Source of the DNA: BQJD01 sp964350265
Lineage (GTDB): Bacteria > Pseudomonadota > Gammaproteobacteria > Arenicellales > CAJQKF01
Direction of reading: 5' to 3'
NCBI GenBank assembly: GCA_964350265.1
Contig: CAYGJZ010000025.1
Coordinates: 1-47,561 of the forward strand
DNA: 47,561 nucleotides
The position numbers were made by a program, and so were the translations under genes. The first letter of the stretch is position 1; the number at the start of each line of letters is the position of its first letter. Positions 1-11,174 of this stretch are shown one piece after another. The notes beneath the pieces were generated by a model. That model ran no database searches, was not told the origin of the DNA, and worked only from the letters and a program-made list of their open reading frames with translations.

Positions 1-1
1 A

Positions 2-77
<76 letters not shown>

Positions 78-144
78 ATGGCTCGAATTGTAGTCACTCT
101 CGGGGGCGGCGACCAGCGGTGCGGGGTGGGGGCAGGGCGCGTGG

Positions 145-173
145 TTGGGGTTCGGTGGGTGGCGGGGTACAAT
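145..173 (+). promoter_or_regulatory. Candidate sigma-70 promoter of the thioesterase gene
   Basis: TTGGGG (145-150) and TACAAT (168-173) are separated by 17 bases. Transcription would start near 180, about 70 bases before the ATG at 251. The -10 matches five of six consensus bases and the -35 only about half, so the assignment rests mainly on the -10 and the spacing. Confidence 0.4.
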
Positions 174-250
174 CGGCGCTTTGCTTCTTCGCGCCGCGGC
201 TGGATTCCGTCCTGGGGTCGGTGGTGGTGCCCGCCTGTTCCGGACGAGCC

Positions 251-715
251 ATGACCAACCTTTCCGACGGGTCTGTGGACCTGCGTGCCATTGCGCACAT
301 CTTTGCCGAGAAAATCCCGTTCAACCGCGAGATGGGGTTTCGGTTTTCCTTCGATGATTCCGGTGCCCCGGTGCTTCGCTTTGCCCACCGGCCGGAGCTG
401 GTGGGGAATTTCGTGCGCGGCATCCTGCATGGCGGGGTGATCGCCAGTGCCCTGGACGTGATCGGCGGCTTTGCCTCGTTCCGCGCCCTGCTGGACCGGG
501 AGGATCTGTCCGGGCAGCAGGCGGAGGAGATTCTGGGCCGCATGGGCACCATCGACCTGCGCATCGACTACCTGCGCCCGGGCATGGGCGAGGGTTTCGT
601 GGCCACGGCCCAGGTGCTGCGGGTGGGCCGGAAGGTGGCGGTGGCGCGGATGGAGTTGAAGGACGATGGCGGCGAGATGGTCTCGGCGGGTACCGGGGCC
701 TATATCGTCGGTTAG
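251..715 (+). CDS. yigI: Hotdog-fold acyl-CoA thioesterase, YigI type
   Basis: A 154-residue protein of the PaaI/YigI hotdog-fold group, which hydrolyses acyl-CoA thioesters in the cytoplasm. The central helix carries the family signature G-I-L-H-G-G-V-I-A-S-A-L-D (residues about 56-68): the HGG turn and the following acidic residue are the usual catalytic elements. Length matches E. coli YigI (155 residues). The reading frame stays open upstream to 119, but that extension is low-complexity and the family starts near the ATG at 251. A weak GGACGAG precedes it. The gene is monocistronic, between tRNA-Ala (opposite strand) and the RodZ-like gene. Substrate chain length cannot be told from sequence. 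Confidence 0.8.
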   Translation: MTNLSDGSVDLRAIAHIFAEKIPFNREMGFRFSFDDSGAPVLRFAHRPELVGNFVRGILHGGVIASALDVIGGFASFRALLDREDLSGQQAEEILGRMGTIDLRIDYLRPGMGEGFVATAQVLRVGRKVAVARMELKDDGGEMVSAGTGAYIVG

Positions 716-790
716 CGTGGTTCCCGGAGAAAACACTACAGCTTGTGTGTATAACTTCGTATTTTTCATGGGAACTGATAGAATTCGGCA

Positions 791-1363
791 ATGAACAGAT
801 CGCTTGGAGAGCTTGACCGGTCCATGATCGACGATCTCACCACCGACGAGCCTTCGTTTTCCTCGAAGGCGAGTCCGGGCATGATCCTGTCCGCCGCCCG
901 CGCCGAGCTGAAATGGAGCATCGAGGATGTCGCCGCGAACCTGAACCTGCGTGTCGCGGTGATCCAGGCGCTGGAAAACGATGACTACTCCGACCTGCCG
1001 GGCCCGACCTTCGTGCGCGGCTACATTCGCGCCTATGCGCGGCTGCTCGGGGTGGAGGAATCGGAGGTGGTGGACGACGAGACCATCCTGTCCACCCAGC
1101 AGAGCAGCGCCTTCACCAGCCAGGCGCCGGTGATGGGTGCCTCGGCGTTCCGGCCGCAGCGCCAGCGTGGCGGGCGGTCGTGGTTGCTGTGGCTGGGCCT
1201 GGTGGCCCTGATCGTGGTGGCCTGGGCCTTCAGCGGCATCGAGATCTGGGGTCCGGACGGGCTGTTGTCGTCGCTCGGCCTGGACATCTTCGGTGGCAGC
1301 GATTCCTCGGAGATCTCGCTGTCGCTGGATCCGGAGTCGCGCACGGGGACGTCCAGCGACTGA
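791..1363 (+). CDS. Short RodZ-like protein: Xre-type HTH plus one membrane segment
   Basis: A 190-residue protein. Residues about 28-95 form the RodZ-type N-terminal helix-turn-helix domain (PGMILSAARAEL at the first helix, LPGPTFVRGYIRAYAR at the end). An Arg-rich segment precedes a single hydrophobic membrane helix at about 131-151, after which only about 40 Gly/Ser/Asp-rich residues remain. RodZ links the MreB cytoskeleton to the cell-wall elongation machinery, but full-length RodZ is about 330 residues and ends in a periplasmic beta-rich domain that is missing here. There is no stop-proximal frameshift that would restore it. It also lacks the usual neighbours (pilF, ispG, hisS), so it may be a second, reduced paralogue. 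A TATAAC (750-755) is a possible -10. Confidence 0.7.
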   Translation: MNRSLGELDRSMIDDLTTDEPSFSSKASPGMILSAARAELKWSIEDVAANLNLRVAVIQALENDDYSDLPGPTFVRGYIRAYARLLGVEESEVVDDETILSTQQSSAFTSQAPVMGASAFRPQRQRGGRSWLLWLGLVALIVVAWAFSGIEIWGPDGLLSSLGLDIFGGSDSSEISLSLDPESRTGTSSD

Positions 1364-1516
1364 TCCCAGGCCGTCGTCTCCGCGCCGGGGTGTGCGCGGG
1401 GATCATCATCACCCGACTATCCCATGATCCTGCAATGGCCGATGCCCTGGGCTGGCGGCGTCCTCTACCAGCCGCTGCCCCTGTATACCTTTGATTTCCT
1501 GAGCGAGCCTGACACC

Positions 1517-2176
1517 ATGACGGCAAATTCCCCGGACCGCGTCGAGCGCGTCATCGGCAACGACCCCACCTGGTCGGTGATCTGGCTGCACGGCCTCGGC
1601 GCCGACGGTCACGACTTCGAGCCGCTGGTGGGCGAACTCGGCCTGTCCGGCGATCCCGGCGTGCGCTTCGTCTTTCCCCATGCCCCGTACCGCGCGGTGA
1701 CCGTCAACGGCGGCATGCGCATGCGCGCCTGGTACGACATTCTCTCCATGGACATTGCCCGGGTGCCGGATGCCGATGGCGTGGAGGAATCCTGCGACCG
1801 GCTGGCGGCGCTGGTGGCGGAGGAGGAGGCGCGGGGCATTCCCGCCGAGCGCATCCTGCTGGCCGGCTTCTCCCAGGGTGGTGCCATTGCCCTGCACGCG
1901 GCACTGACCCGGGCGCTGCCGGTGGCCGGGGTGGTGGCGCTGTCCACCTACCTGCCGCTGCCGTCGGCGGCGGTGGATGGCCCGCGGCCGCCGGTGTTCA
2001 TGGGGCACGGCAGTTTCGATCCGGTGGTGCCGCCGTCGCTGGGCGAGGCGGCGCGGGAGCGCATGGTCGAGGCCGGTTTCGAGGTCGCCTGGCACACCTA
2101 TGCCATGCCGCACGCGGTGTCGCCGGAAGAAATCGCCGACCTGCAGGCCTGGTTCGCGGCGCGCCTCGCCGCCTAG
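1517..2176 (+). CDS. Carboxylesterase/phospholipase family alpha/beta hydrolase
   Basis: A 219-residue serine hydrolase of the small carboxylesterase (EstB / lysophospholipase-like) family. Visible motifs are the oxyanion-hole strand V-I-W-L-H-G-L-G-A-D (about residues 19-28), the nucleophile elbow G-F-S-Q-G-G (about 118-123), a late Asp in the G-S-F-D-P-V-V-P segment and a catalytic His in M-P-H-A-V-S near the C terminus. Length matches Pseudomonas EstB (about 218). The frame is open from 1424, but family alignment favours the ATG at 1517. It converges with pyrE, the two stop codons being 9 bases apart. Likely cytoplasmic; the natural ester substrate is unknown. Confidence 0.85.
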   Translation: MTANSPDRVERVIGNDPTWSVIWLHGLGADGHDFEPLVGELGLSGDPGVRFVFPHAPYRAVTVNGGMRMRAWYDILSMDIARVPDADGVEESCDRLAALVAEEEARGIPAERILLAGFSQGGAIALHAALTRALPVAGVVALSTYLPLPSAAVDGPRPPVFMGHGSFDPVVPPSLGEAARERMVEAGFEVAWHTYAMPHAVSPEEIADLQAWFAARLAA

Positions 2177-2185
2177 CGGCTCGCG

Positions 2186-2842
2186 CTATGCCGCCGGGGC
2201 GTCGACCCCGTAGCGGCGGCGATAGTCCTCCACGGTGGCCAGGTGGGTGGGGTCGACCCGGCCGAGCAGGTCCACCAGGGTGGTCAGCCGGGCGATGGGG
2301 ATGACCGGCAGGCCATGCTCGTCGCTCACCACCTGCACCGCCGAGCGGCCGCCGGCGCCTTCGACGATCTCCTCGCGGTCGAGGGCGATGAGCACTGCCG
2401 CCGGAGTCGCCCCGGCGGCGCGGATCAGGCGCACCGATTCGCCCACCGAGGTGCCCGCGGTGATCACGTCGTCGACGATGACCACGTCCCCGGACAGGGG
2501 CGCCCCCACCAGCACGCCGCCTTCGCCGTGGTCCTTGGCCTCCTTGCGGTTGTAGGCCAGCGCGAGGTCGCGGCCGTACAGCCGGTCCATGGCCATGCCC
2601 ACCGCGGTGACCAGCGGGATGCCCTTGTAGGCCGGCCCGTAGAGCATGATCTCGCCGGGCATGGCGTCGTGCAGGGTGCGGGCATAGTACTCGGACAGCC
2701 GGTTCAGCAGCCGCCCGCTGTGGAACAGCCCGGCGTTGAAGAAGTAGGGGCTGACGCGGCCGGACTTCAGCGTGAACTCGCCGAAGCGCAGCACGCTGGC
2801 GTCAATGCAGAATTGCAGGAATTCCTGGCTGTGTTCGTTCAT
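2186..2842 (-). CDS. pyrE: Orotate phosphoribosyltransferase
   Basis: A 218-residue enzyme that joins orotate to PRPP to make orotidine 5'-phosphate in de novo pyrimidine synthesis. The PRPP-binding loop V-V-I-V-D-D-V-I-T-A-G-T-S is at about residues 120-132 and the flexible catalytic loop Y-N-R-K-E-A-K-D-H-G-E-G-G at about 97-109. Length agrees with E. coli PyrE (213). The start at 2842 (MNEHSQEF) gives the family N terminus; an upstream in-frame ATG at 2869 would add nine unconserved residues. Divergent from the ampG-like gene with 134 bases between starts. Confidence 0.95.
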   Translation of the reverse strand: MNEHSQEFLQFCIDASVLRFGEFTLKSGRVSPYFFNAGLFHSGRLLNRLSEYYARTLHDAMPGEIMLYGPAYKGIPLVTAVGMAMDRLYGRDLALAYNRKEAKDHGEGGVLVGAPLSGDVVIVDDVITAGTSVGESVRLIRAAGATPAAVLIALDREEIVEGAGGRSAVQVVSDEHGLPVIPIARLTTLVDLLGRVDPTHLATVEDYRRRYGVDAPAA

Positions 2843-2976
2843 GGCGGGGCGGGCCTGGTTGGGCGGCATGGACCGGCTGGCGGATTTCGGTTAACGTGCC
2901 GGCGCAATGTACCGCAGTCCACCGGCCTGACCAAGCCGGGCCCAGCCGACGCCGCGCCACCGAAGGACGACACCGG

Positions 2977-4566
2977 ATGACACAGGCAAGCAACCCCTGG
3001 CGCGCGTCGCTGCGCGCCTTCGTGCATCCGCGCGTGGTCACCATGCTCTTCCTCGGCCTGTCCGCCGGGCTGCCGCTGCTGCTGATCTTCTCCTCGCTGT
3101 CGCTGTGGCTGCGCGAGGCCGGGGTGGAGCGCGGCGCGGTGACCTTCTTCAGCTGGGCGGCGCTGGGCTATTCCTTCAAGTTCGTCTGGGCGCCGCTGGT
3201 GGACCGGCTGCCGGTGCCGTTGCTCACCCGCCTTCTCGGCCGCCGTCGTGCCTGGATGCTGGTTTCGCAGATCGCCATCATCACCGCCATGGCCTGGATG
3301 GCGAGCACCGATCCGGCCCAGGGAGCGGCGGCGCTCACCACCATGGCGCTGGCGGCGGTACTGCTGGGCTTTTCCTCCGCCACCCAGGACATCGTCATCG
3401 ATGCCTACCGCATCGAGTCCGCCGAGCAGTCGTTGCAGGCGCTGATGTCGTCCACCTACATTGCCGGCTACCGCATCGGCATGCTGCTCTCCGGGGCCGG
3501 CGCGCTGTTCCTGGCCGACCACTTCGGCTCGCAGCCGGAGGCCTACGACTACGCCGCCTGGATGCGTACCTACCTCGCCATGGCGGCAGTCATGGGCATC
3601 GGCGTGGCGACCACGCTGATCGTCGCCGAGCCGGCCGGGGAGCGGGCCAGCGACTACCACCACACGGTGCGCGACTATCTCGGCTTCCTGCTCCTGTTCG
3701 TGCTCGCGGTGGCCGCCTTCATCGGCGTCTTCGCCGCCAGCGCCGGGGTCTTCGCCTGGCTGCGCGACACCCTCGCCGGGGCGGCGGACGGCGTCTCGGC
3801 GGCCGGGCCGCTGATCGGCTTCGTGCTCGAGATCCTGCGCCTGGCGGTGTCCCTCGGCGCCGCCGCGCTGGTGGCGGCGATGCTGGTCTCCAGCCGCGCG
3901 GTGAACCGCGACATGGTGGTGTCCACCTATGTCGACCCGGTGCGCGAGTTCTTCTCCCGCTACGGCGCCTCGCTGGCCTGGCTGCTGCTGGCGCTGGTGG
4001 GGCTGTACCGCATCTCGGACATCGTGCTCGGCGTCATCTCCAACGTCTTCTACCAGGATCTGGGCTTCAGCAAGACCCAGATCGCCAGCGTGGTGAAGAC
4101 CTTCGGCCTGGGCATGACCATTGCCGGCGGCTTCCTCGGTGGCGTGCTGGCGGTGCGCTACGGCGTCATGCGCATTCTCTTTCTCGGCGCCGTGCTCACC
4201 GTGGTCACCAACCTGTTCTTCATCGCGCTGGCGGCGGCAGGCAACAACGAGTTGCTGCTCTACGTGGTGATCTCCGCCGACAACCTCACCGCCGGCCTGG
4301 CCAGCGCCGCCTTCATCGCCTTTCTCTCCGGCCTCACCAACATCCGCTTCACGGCGGTGCAGTACGCCATCTTCAGCTCGTTGATGACGCTGCTGCCGAA
4401 GGTCATCGGCGGCTACTCGGGCAGCATGGTGGACGCCATGGGCTACCTCTACTTCTTCCTGGTCGCCGCGCTGCTCGGCGTGCCGGTGCTGTGGCTGGTG
4501 CACCGTGCCTCGCAGCGGCTGACCCTGCACGAGGGCGAGGCGGAACAGGCGCGGCAATCCACCTGA
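2977..4566 (+). CDS. ampG: AmpG-family MFS permease (anhydromuropeptide transporter)
   Basis: A 529-residue inner-membrane protein of the major facilitator superfamily. It has about 12-14 hydrophobic segments and the AmpG hallmark F-S-S-A-T-Q-D-I-V-I-D-A-Y-R in the fourth helix region (about residues 128-142). AmpG imports GlcNAc-anhydroMurNAc peptides from the periplasm for peptidoglycan recycling and, in many gammaproteobacteria, for AmpC induction. The hydrophobic insert at about residues 230-315, between the two six-helix halves, is typical of long AmpG proteins. The start at 2977 (MTQASNPW) was chosen because the frame upstream is not conserved. No ampR/ampC neighbours are visible. Confidence 0.88.
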   Translation: MTQASNPWRASLRAFVHPRVVTMLFLGLSAGLPLLLIFSSLSLWLREAGVERGAVTFFSWAALGYSFKFVWAPLVDRLPVPLLTRLLGRRRAWMLVSQIAIITAMAWMASTDPAQGAAALTTMALAAVLLGFSSATQDIVIDAYRIESAEQSLQALMSSTYIAGYRIGMLLSGAGALFLADHFGSQPEAYDYAAWMRTYLAMAAVMGIGVATTLIVAEPAGERASDYHHTVRDYLGFLLLFVLAVAAFIGVFAASAGVFAWLRDTLAGAADGVSAAGPLIGFVLEILRLAVSLGAAALVAAMLVSSRAVNRDMVVSTYVDPVREFFSRYGASLAWLLLALVGLYRISDIVLGVISNVFYQDLGFSKTQIASVVKTFGLGMTIAGGFLGGVLAVRYGVMRILFLGAVLTVVTNLFFIALAAAGNNELLLYVVISADNLTAGLASAAFIAFLSGLTNIRFTAVQYAIFSSLMTLLPKVIGGYSGSMVDAMGYLYFFLVAALLGVPVLWLVHRASQRLTLHEGEAEQARQST

Positions 4567-4640
4567 ACCGCGGCGGTGCCGTCGGCGACACAGGGGCAGG
4601 GCAGTTGCCCACCCTGCCATCGCACGACGAGGATCGCACC

Positions 4641-5126
4641 ATGAACCACCGAACCCTGCTTTTCGCCGTTTCCTGCCTGCTGGCCAGTGCCGCCCAGGCC
4701 CAGTTCGTCGCCGCGCCGGAACTGAAGCCCTATGCCCTGGAGACGCCGGCGTCGAAGGAGATCGCCCATCGCCTGCCGCCGCCCGCTGCCTGCCGTTCCT
4801 GCGGCGCGGACATGCGCGGCAACTGGACCTACAACCGCCACGACGACAACAACCTGGACATCAACGGGCCGCTGCCCATCGGCTTCGAGCAGCACGGCGC
4901 CTGGTTCTGGGGCGGCAACGATCGCCACACCATCATCGGCGAGGTGCGCGGCAAGTGGATCAAGGTCACCATCACGGTGGCGGGGGAGGAGGGCATGGGC
5001 TGGGTCAGCATGGGCGAGGGCACCATCCATGCCTACGACGAGCTCGGCGGCTTCGTCCTCGCCACCCTGGTCACCCGCGACACCTTCGGCCGCAGCGGCT
5101 CGCTGATCCTGCGTCGCGCACCCTAG
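4641..5126 (+). CDS. Unknown secreted protein with one CxxC pair
   Basis: A 161-residue protein with a clear Sec signal peptide (MNHRTLLFAVSCLLASAAQA, cleavage after AQA). The mature part begins with a Pro-rich stretch, then a C-R-S-C pair (about residues 53-56), then a Trp/Gly-rich beta-type region (NWTYNR, GAWFWGGND, KWIKVTITV). I do not recognise the family. CxxC in an exported protein could form a disulfide or bind metal or haem, but the haem motif CxxCH is absent (Gly follows the second Cys). It lies 74 bases after ampG, possibly co-transcribed, and is followed by a strong hairpin. Start chosen at 4641 because of the signal peptide. Confidence 0.6.
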   Translation: MNHRTLLFAVSCLLASAAQAQFVAAPELKPYALETPASKEIAHRLPPPAACRSCGADMRGNWTYNRHDDNNLDINGPLPIGFEQHGAWFWGGNDRHTIIGEVRGKWIKVTITVAGEEGMGWVSMGEGTIHAYDELGGFVLATLVTRDTFGRSGSLILRRAP

Positions 5127-5148
5127 GCCACCCGGCCGCACTTCCGTG

Positions 5149-5172
5149 ACGCGCCGACCGTGGTCGGCGCGT
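5149..5172 (+). terminator. Hairpin downstream of the secreted-protein gene
   Basis: Perfect 10-base inverted repeat ACGCGCCGAC / GTCGGCGCGT with a CGTG loop, starting 22 bases after the stop codon. It has no T-tract, so it is either an atypical terminator or a transcript-stabilising stem. Position at the end of the ampG transcription unit supports the former. Confidence 0.5.
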
Positions 5173-5213
5173 TCGCGCTGGCAATTCGGCTCCCGGAACA
5201 GGGCGGTCTCCGG

Positions 5214-5219
5214 TATAAT
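5214..5219 (+). promoter_or_regulatory. Consensus -10 box (TATAAT) ahead of fmdB-aspS
   Basis: A perfect TATAAT in the context GGTATAATCGCGCGCC, which is typical of promoters in GC-rich gammaproteobacteria. No good -35 is seen 16-18 bases upstream. Predicted start near 5226, giving a leader of about 145 bases before the FmdB-type gene. Confidence 0.5.
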
Positions 5220-5372
5220 CGCGCGCCCGTCGGGCCCACGTGGGTGATGTCTTGAAATCCACCCGCCCGGACACCATTTTCCCGGCGGTGATCTGCCGGG
5301 CGCGACGCCGCGGTCACGCGGATCCGGAACTTCAGTTTTTCGCGCGAATCCATCGCCGGGAGGCCCCATTTC

Positions 5373-5699
5373 ATGCCGATCTACGAGTACATGTGTACCA
5401 ACGAGTCCTGTGGACACCAGTTGGAGGCACTGCAGAAGCTTTCCGATGAACCGTTGGTGTTCTGCCCTGCCTGTGGGGAGTCGACCCTGAAGAAGAAGAT
5501 TTCCGCGGCCGGCTTCCGGCTCAAGGGCACCGGCTGGTACGAGACGGATTTCAAGAACAACGGCAAGAAGCCGGCCAAGACCACGTCCTCGTCGGAAGGC
5601 AGCGGCAGCGGCACCGGCGGCGGCAGCAGCAGCGGCGGCTCGACCTCCGGCGACGGCGGCGGCGCGAAAAAGTCCGGCGGTTCCAGCGAAGCCGCCTGA
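5373..5699 (+). CDS. FmdB-family zinc-ribbon protein
   Basis: A 108-residue protein starting MPIYEYMC, the invariant N terminus of the FmdB/CxxC_CXXC_SSSS family. Two cysteine pairs (CTNESC around residues 8-13 and CPAC around 32-35) form a zinc ribbon, followed by the conserved F-R-L-K-G-T-G-W-Y segment. The last 40 residues are a disordered Ser/Gly tail. The family is widely conserved but its function is not well defined; regulatory or metal-handling roles have been suggested. GGGAGG about 10 bases upstream supports the ATG. In proteobacteria this gene is commonly found directly upstream of aspS, as here. Confidence 0.88.
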   Translation: MPIYEYMCTNESCGHQLEALQKLSDEPLVFCPACGESTLKKKISAAGFRLKGTGWYETDFKNNGKKPAKTTSSSEGSGSGTGGGSSSGGSTSGDGGGAKKSGGSSEAA

Positions 5700-5861
5700 C
5701 CCGGGCCGGGGCGCCGGGCGTTTCGCCCGTCCCCAACCCGCACGTTACGCGCCCGGTCGGCGACGATCGCGGCGCGTTTGCTCATCATTGAAGACCCCAA
5801 ACGGCGCCGGGCAGGCGCTTCGGTCGCCGATCTCGCGCGGCCCGAACCGGTAGAACAGGCC

Positions 5862-7652
<1,791 letters not shown>

Positions 7653-7667
7653 TGCGGTTCCCCCGGC

Positions 7668-8111
7668 ATGACGCACGCTGCCTACCGACGACCCGAATCG
7701 GTGCTGGTGGTGGTGCACGACGCCCGCGGCAGGGTGCTGCTGCTGCACCGGCGGGATCTTCGCTTCTGGCAGTCGGTGACCGGGTCGTGCGCGTGGAGCG
7801 AGGACGATCCACGACAGACCGCCTGTCGCGAACTGGCCGAGGAGACCGGCCTGGTGGTTGCGCCGTCGCGGCTGGTGGACTGGCGAACCGCCCACCGCTT
7901 CGCCATCGCCCCGCCACTGGCGAAGCGCTTCGCCCCGGGCACGCGCTACAACACCGAGCACCTGTACTCGCTGCCCCTGGACGCGGCGCCGCGGATCACC
8001 CTGAGCACGGAGGAGCACGATGCCTTCGCCTGGCGGGCGCGGGACGAGGCCATCGCGGCAAGCTGGTCGTGGAGCAACCGGCTGGCCATTCGACGGGTGC
8101 TGGCGGGCTGA
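7668..8111 (+). CDS. nudB: Dihydroneopterin triphosphate diphosphatase (Nudix)
   Basis: A 147-residue Nudix hydrolase matching NudB, which removes pyrophosphate from 7,8-dihydroneopterin triphosphate in folate synthesis. Diagnostic features are R-R-P-E-S-V-L-V-V-V at the N terminus, F-W-Q-S-V-T-G-S, the N-T-E segment and the closing S-W-S-N-R-L-A-I. The Nudix box reads G-x5-E-x8-R-E-L-x-E-E-x-G-L, one residue longer between E and RE than the usual x7. The catalytic REL-x-EE core is intact. Position between aspS and yebC is the usual gammaproteobacterial one. Confidence 0.9.
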   Translation: MTHAAYRRPESVLVVVHDARGRVLLLHRRDLRFWQSVTGSCAWSEDDPRQTACRELAEETGLVVAPSRLVDWRTAHRFAIAPPLAKRFAPGTRYNTEHLYSLPLDAAPRITLSTEEHDAFAWRARDEAIAASWSWSNRLAIRRVLAG

Positions 8112-8159
8112 TCGCCAAGACCAGCCGTGGGCCGATTTCGCGCCACGGGGCTTTGCGCA

Positions 8160-8165
8160 TAGAAT
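8160..8165 (+). promoter_or_regulatory. Candidate -10 box (TAGAAT) for yebC-ruvCAB
   Basis: TAGAAT in the context GCATAGAATCCGC, with only a weak TTCGCG at the -35 position 17 bases upstream. A start near 8172 would give a leader of about 80 bases before yebC. Confidence 0.3.
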
Positions 8166-8252
8166 CCGCAGTGCATCCACGAACCCGCCGTCGCGCGGCC
8201 CGCGCGGCCGGCGACGTGCGCAGTCCGATTCCGTCGTTTCCCGGGAGATCCT

Positions 8253-8981
8253 ATGGCCGGTCATAGCAAGTGGGCCAACATCAAGTTTCGCAAGGCGGCA
8301 CAGGACGCCAAGCGCGGCAAGCTGTTCACCAAGCTGATCCGCGAGATCACCGTGTCCGCCCGTGCCGGCGGTGGTGATGCCGACGCCAACCCGCGCCTGC
8401 GCACCGCCATCGACAAGGCGCTGGCCGCCAACATGACCCGCGACACCATCGAGCGTGCGATCTCCCGGGGCACCGGCGAGGGCGACGACGCCCACTACGA
8501 GGAAATTCGCTACGAGGGCTACGGTCCCGGCGGCATCGCCTTCCTGGTGGAGTGCACCACCGACAACCGCAACCGCACCGTGGGCGAAGTGCGTCATGCC
8601 TTCAGCAAGCACGGCGGCAACCTCGGTACCGACGGCTCGGTGGCCTACCTGTTCACCAAGACCGGGTTGTTCGTGTTCGCGCCGGACAGCGACGAGGAGC
8701 GCATCATGGAAGAGGCCATCGCCGCCGGCGCCGACGACGTGGAGGTCAACGACGACGGCAGCGTCGAGGTGCTGACCACCCCCGAGGAGTTCGAGGCGGT
8801 GAAGAACGCCTTCAAGGACGCCGGCCTGTCGCCGGAGGTGGCCGAGGTCGTGCAGCGGCCGGCCACCGAGACCGAGCTGACCGGCGACGACGCCGAGTCC
8901 AACGAGAAACTCATCGACATGCTCGAGGAACTCGACGACGTGCAGGAGGTGTACACCAACGCCGTCTTCGTCGACCGCTAG
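8253..8981 (+). CDS. yebC: YebC/PmpR-family regulatory protein
   Basis: A 242-residue member of the YebC/TACO1 family, beginning MAGHSKWANIKFRKAAQDAKRG, the near-invariant N terminus. Three-domain architecture is intact (N-terminal helical domain, then two alpha/beta domains with YEGYGPGG and NLGTDGSVAYLF). Family members have been described as DNA-binding regulators and, more recently, as factors aiding ribosomes at proline-rich stretches. Strong codon conservation and position just before ruvC are typical. The next gene begins 8 bases after the stop, so yebC and ruvCAB probably share a transcript. Confidence 0.95.
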   Translation: MAGHSKWANIKFRKAAQDAKRGKLFTKLIREITVSARAGGGDADANPRLRTAIDKALAANMTRDTIERAISRGTGEGDDAHYEEIRYEGYGPGGIAFLVECTTDNRNRTVGEVRHAFSKHGGNLGTDGSVAYLFTKTGLFVFAPDSDEERIMEEAIAAGADDVEVNDDGSVEVLTTPEEFEAVKNAFKDAGLSPEVAEVVQRPATETELTGDDAESNEKLIDMLEELDDVQEVYTNAVFVDR

Positions 8982-8989
8982 GACCCGGC

Positions 8990-9490
8990 ATGAAGGTACT
9001 GGGCATCGACCCCGGATCACGCGTCACCGGCCTCGGCCTGGTGGATGCCGGCGACGACGCCATGCGCTGCCTGTTTCACCGCAGCGTGCGCACCGGCAAC
9101 GGCGAGCTCGGCGAGCGCCTGCGGGTGATCTTCGAGGCGGTGACCGAGGCGGTGGAAACCCATCGGCCGGACGTGGTCGCCATCGAGCAGGTGTTCGTCG
9201 GCCAGAACGTGCGCTCGGCACTGGTGCTGGGTCATGCCCGCGGCAGCGCCCTGTGCGCCGCGGTCACCCGCGCGCTGCCGGTGGCGGAGTACTCGCCGCG
9301 CCAGGTCAAGCTGGCGGTGGTGGGCAGCGGCGGCGCCAGCAAGGAACAGGTGCAGCACATGGTGCGGATACTGCTCGGCATGACCACCCCGCCGCCGGCC
9401 GATGCCGCAGACGCACTGGCCTGCGCCATCTGCCACGTACACAACGACGCCCACGCGGCGCGTCTGGCCAGCCACGGGAGAGCGCAGTGA
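8990..9490 (+). CDS. ruvC: Holliday junction resolvase RuvC
   Basis: A 166-residue endonuclease that cuts Holliday junctions symmetrically. Catalytic acidic residues are visible at Asp7 (LGIDPG), Glu66 (VAIEQV) and in the P-P-A-D-A-A-D-A-L-A segment near 138-144, the RNase H-like fold signature. ATG at 8990, 8 bases after yebC. The stop TGA overlaps the GTG start of ruvA by four bases (GTGA), implying translational coupling. Confidence 0.97.
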   Translation: MKVLGIDPGSRVTGLGLVDAGDDAMRCLFHRSVRTGNGELGERLRVIFEAVTEAVETHRPDVVAIEQVFVGQNVRSALVLGHARGSALCAAVTRALPVAEYSPRQVKLAVVGSGGASKEQVQHMVRILLGMTTPPPADAADALACAICHVHNDAHAARLASHGRAQ

Positions 9491-10076
9491 TCGGTTACAT
9501 CGAAGGCCTGCTGATGAGCAAGCAGCCGCCCCACCTGCTGCTGAAGGTCGGCGGCATCGGCTACGAGGTCGAGGCGCCGATGACGGTGTTCTACGATCTC
9601 CCCGAGGTCGGCGCCGCGGTTTCCCTGCATACCCACCTGCAGGTGCGCGAGGACGCCCACAAGCTGTACGGCTTCGCCAGCGTGCGCCAGCGCGACCTGT
9701 TCCGCACCCTGCTGAAAGTGTCCGGTGTCGGTCCGCGGGTGGCGCTGGCCATTCTCTCCGGGCTGCGCGCCGAGGAATTCGAGCGCTGCATCAGCGACGG
9801 CGACATCGCCCAGTTGACGCGGGTGCCGGGCATCGGCCGCAAGACCGCCGAGCGGCTGCTGGTGGAAATGCGCGACCGGCTCACCGAGCTCGGTGGCGAA
9901 GGCGTTGGCCTGCCGACGGACTCCGGCGATGCCGAGCACGACGCCCTCGGCGCGCTGGTGGCGCTGGGCTACAAGAATGCCGAGGCCAGCCGCGCGCTGC
10001 GCGCCGTGCGCAAGCCGGGCATGAGCAGTGAAGAACTGATTCGCGGCGCGCTGTCGACCCTGGCCCGGGTCAGCGC

Positions 10077-10080
<4 letters not shown>
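9487..10080 (+). CDS. ruvA: Holliday junction branch-migration protein RuvA
   Basis: A 197-residue protein that binds the Holliday junction as a tetramer and loads RuvB. N-terminal OB domain (VIGYIEGLL, LHTHLQVREDAHKLYGF), two helix-hairpin-helix motifs (VSGVGPRVALAIL and VPGIGRKTAERLL) and the C-terminal RuvB-contact domain (ALVALGYKNAEASRAL) are all present. The GTG start at 9487 is fixed by the family N terminus and the four-base overlap with ruvC; the frame upstream of it is a shadow of ruvC. Its stop overlaps ruvB in the same GTGA manner. Confidence 0.97.
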
Positions 10081-11138
<1,058 letters not shown>

Positions 11139-11174
11139 GGCGATTCATGCTGTATTCAGTTTGGTCCGGTTGAA

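Noticed and set aside
2839..4620. A 593-codon open frame on the minus strand opposite ampG
   Set aside because: Its translation is His/Arg/Gly/Gln-rich with no domain pattern, as expected for the antisense of a GC-rich gene. The plus-strand AmpG frame has clear family motifs.
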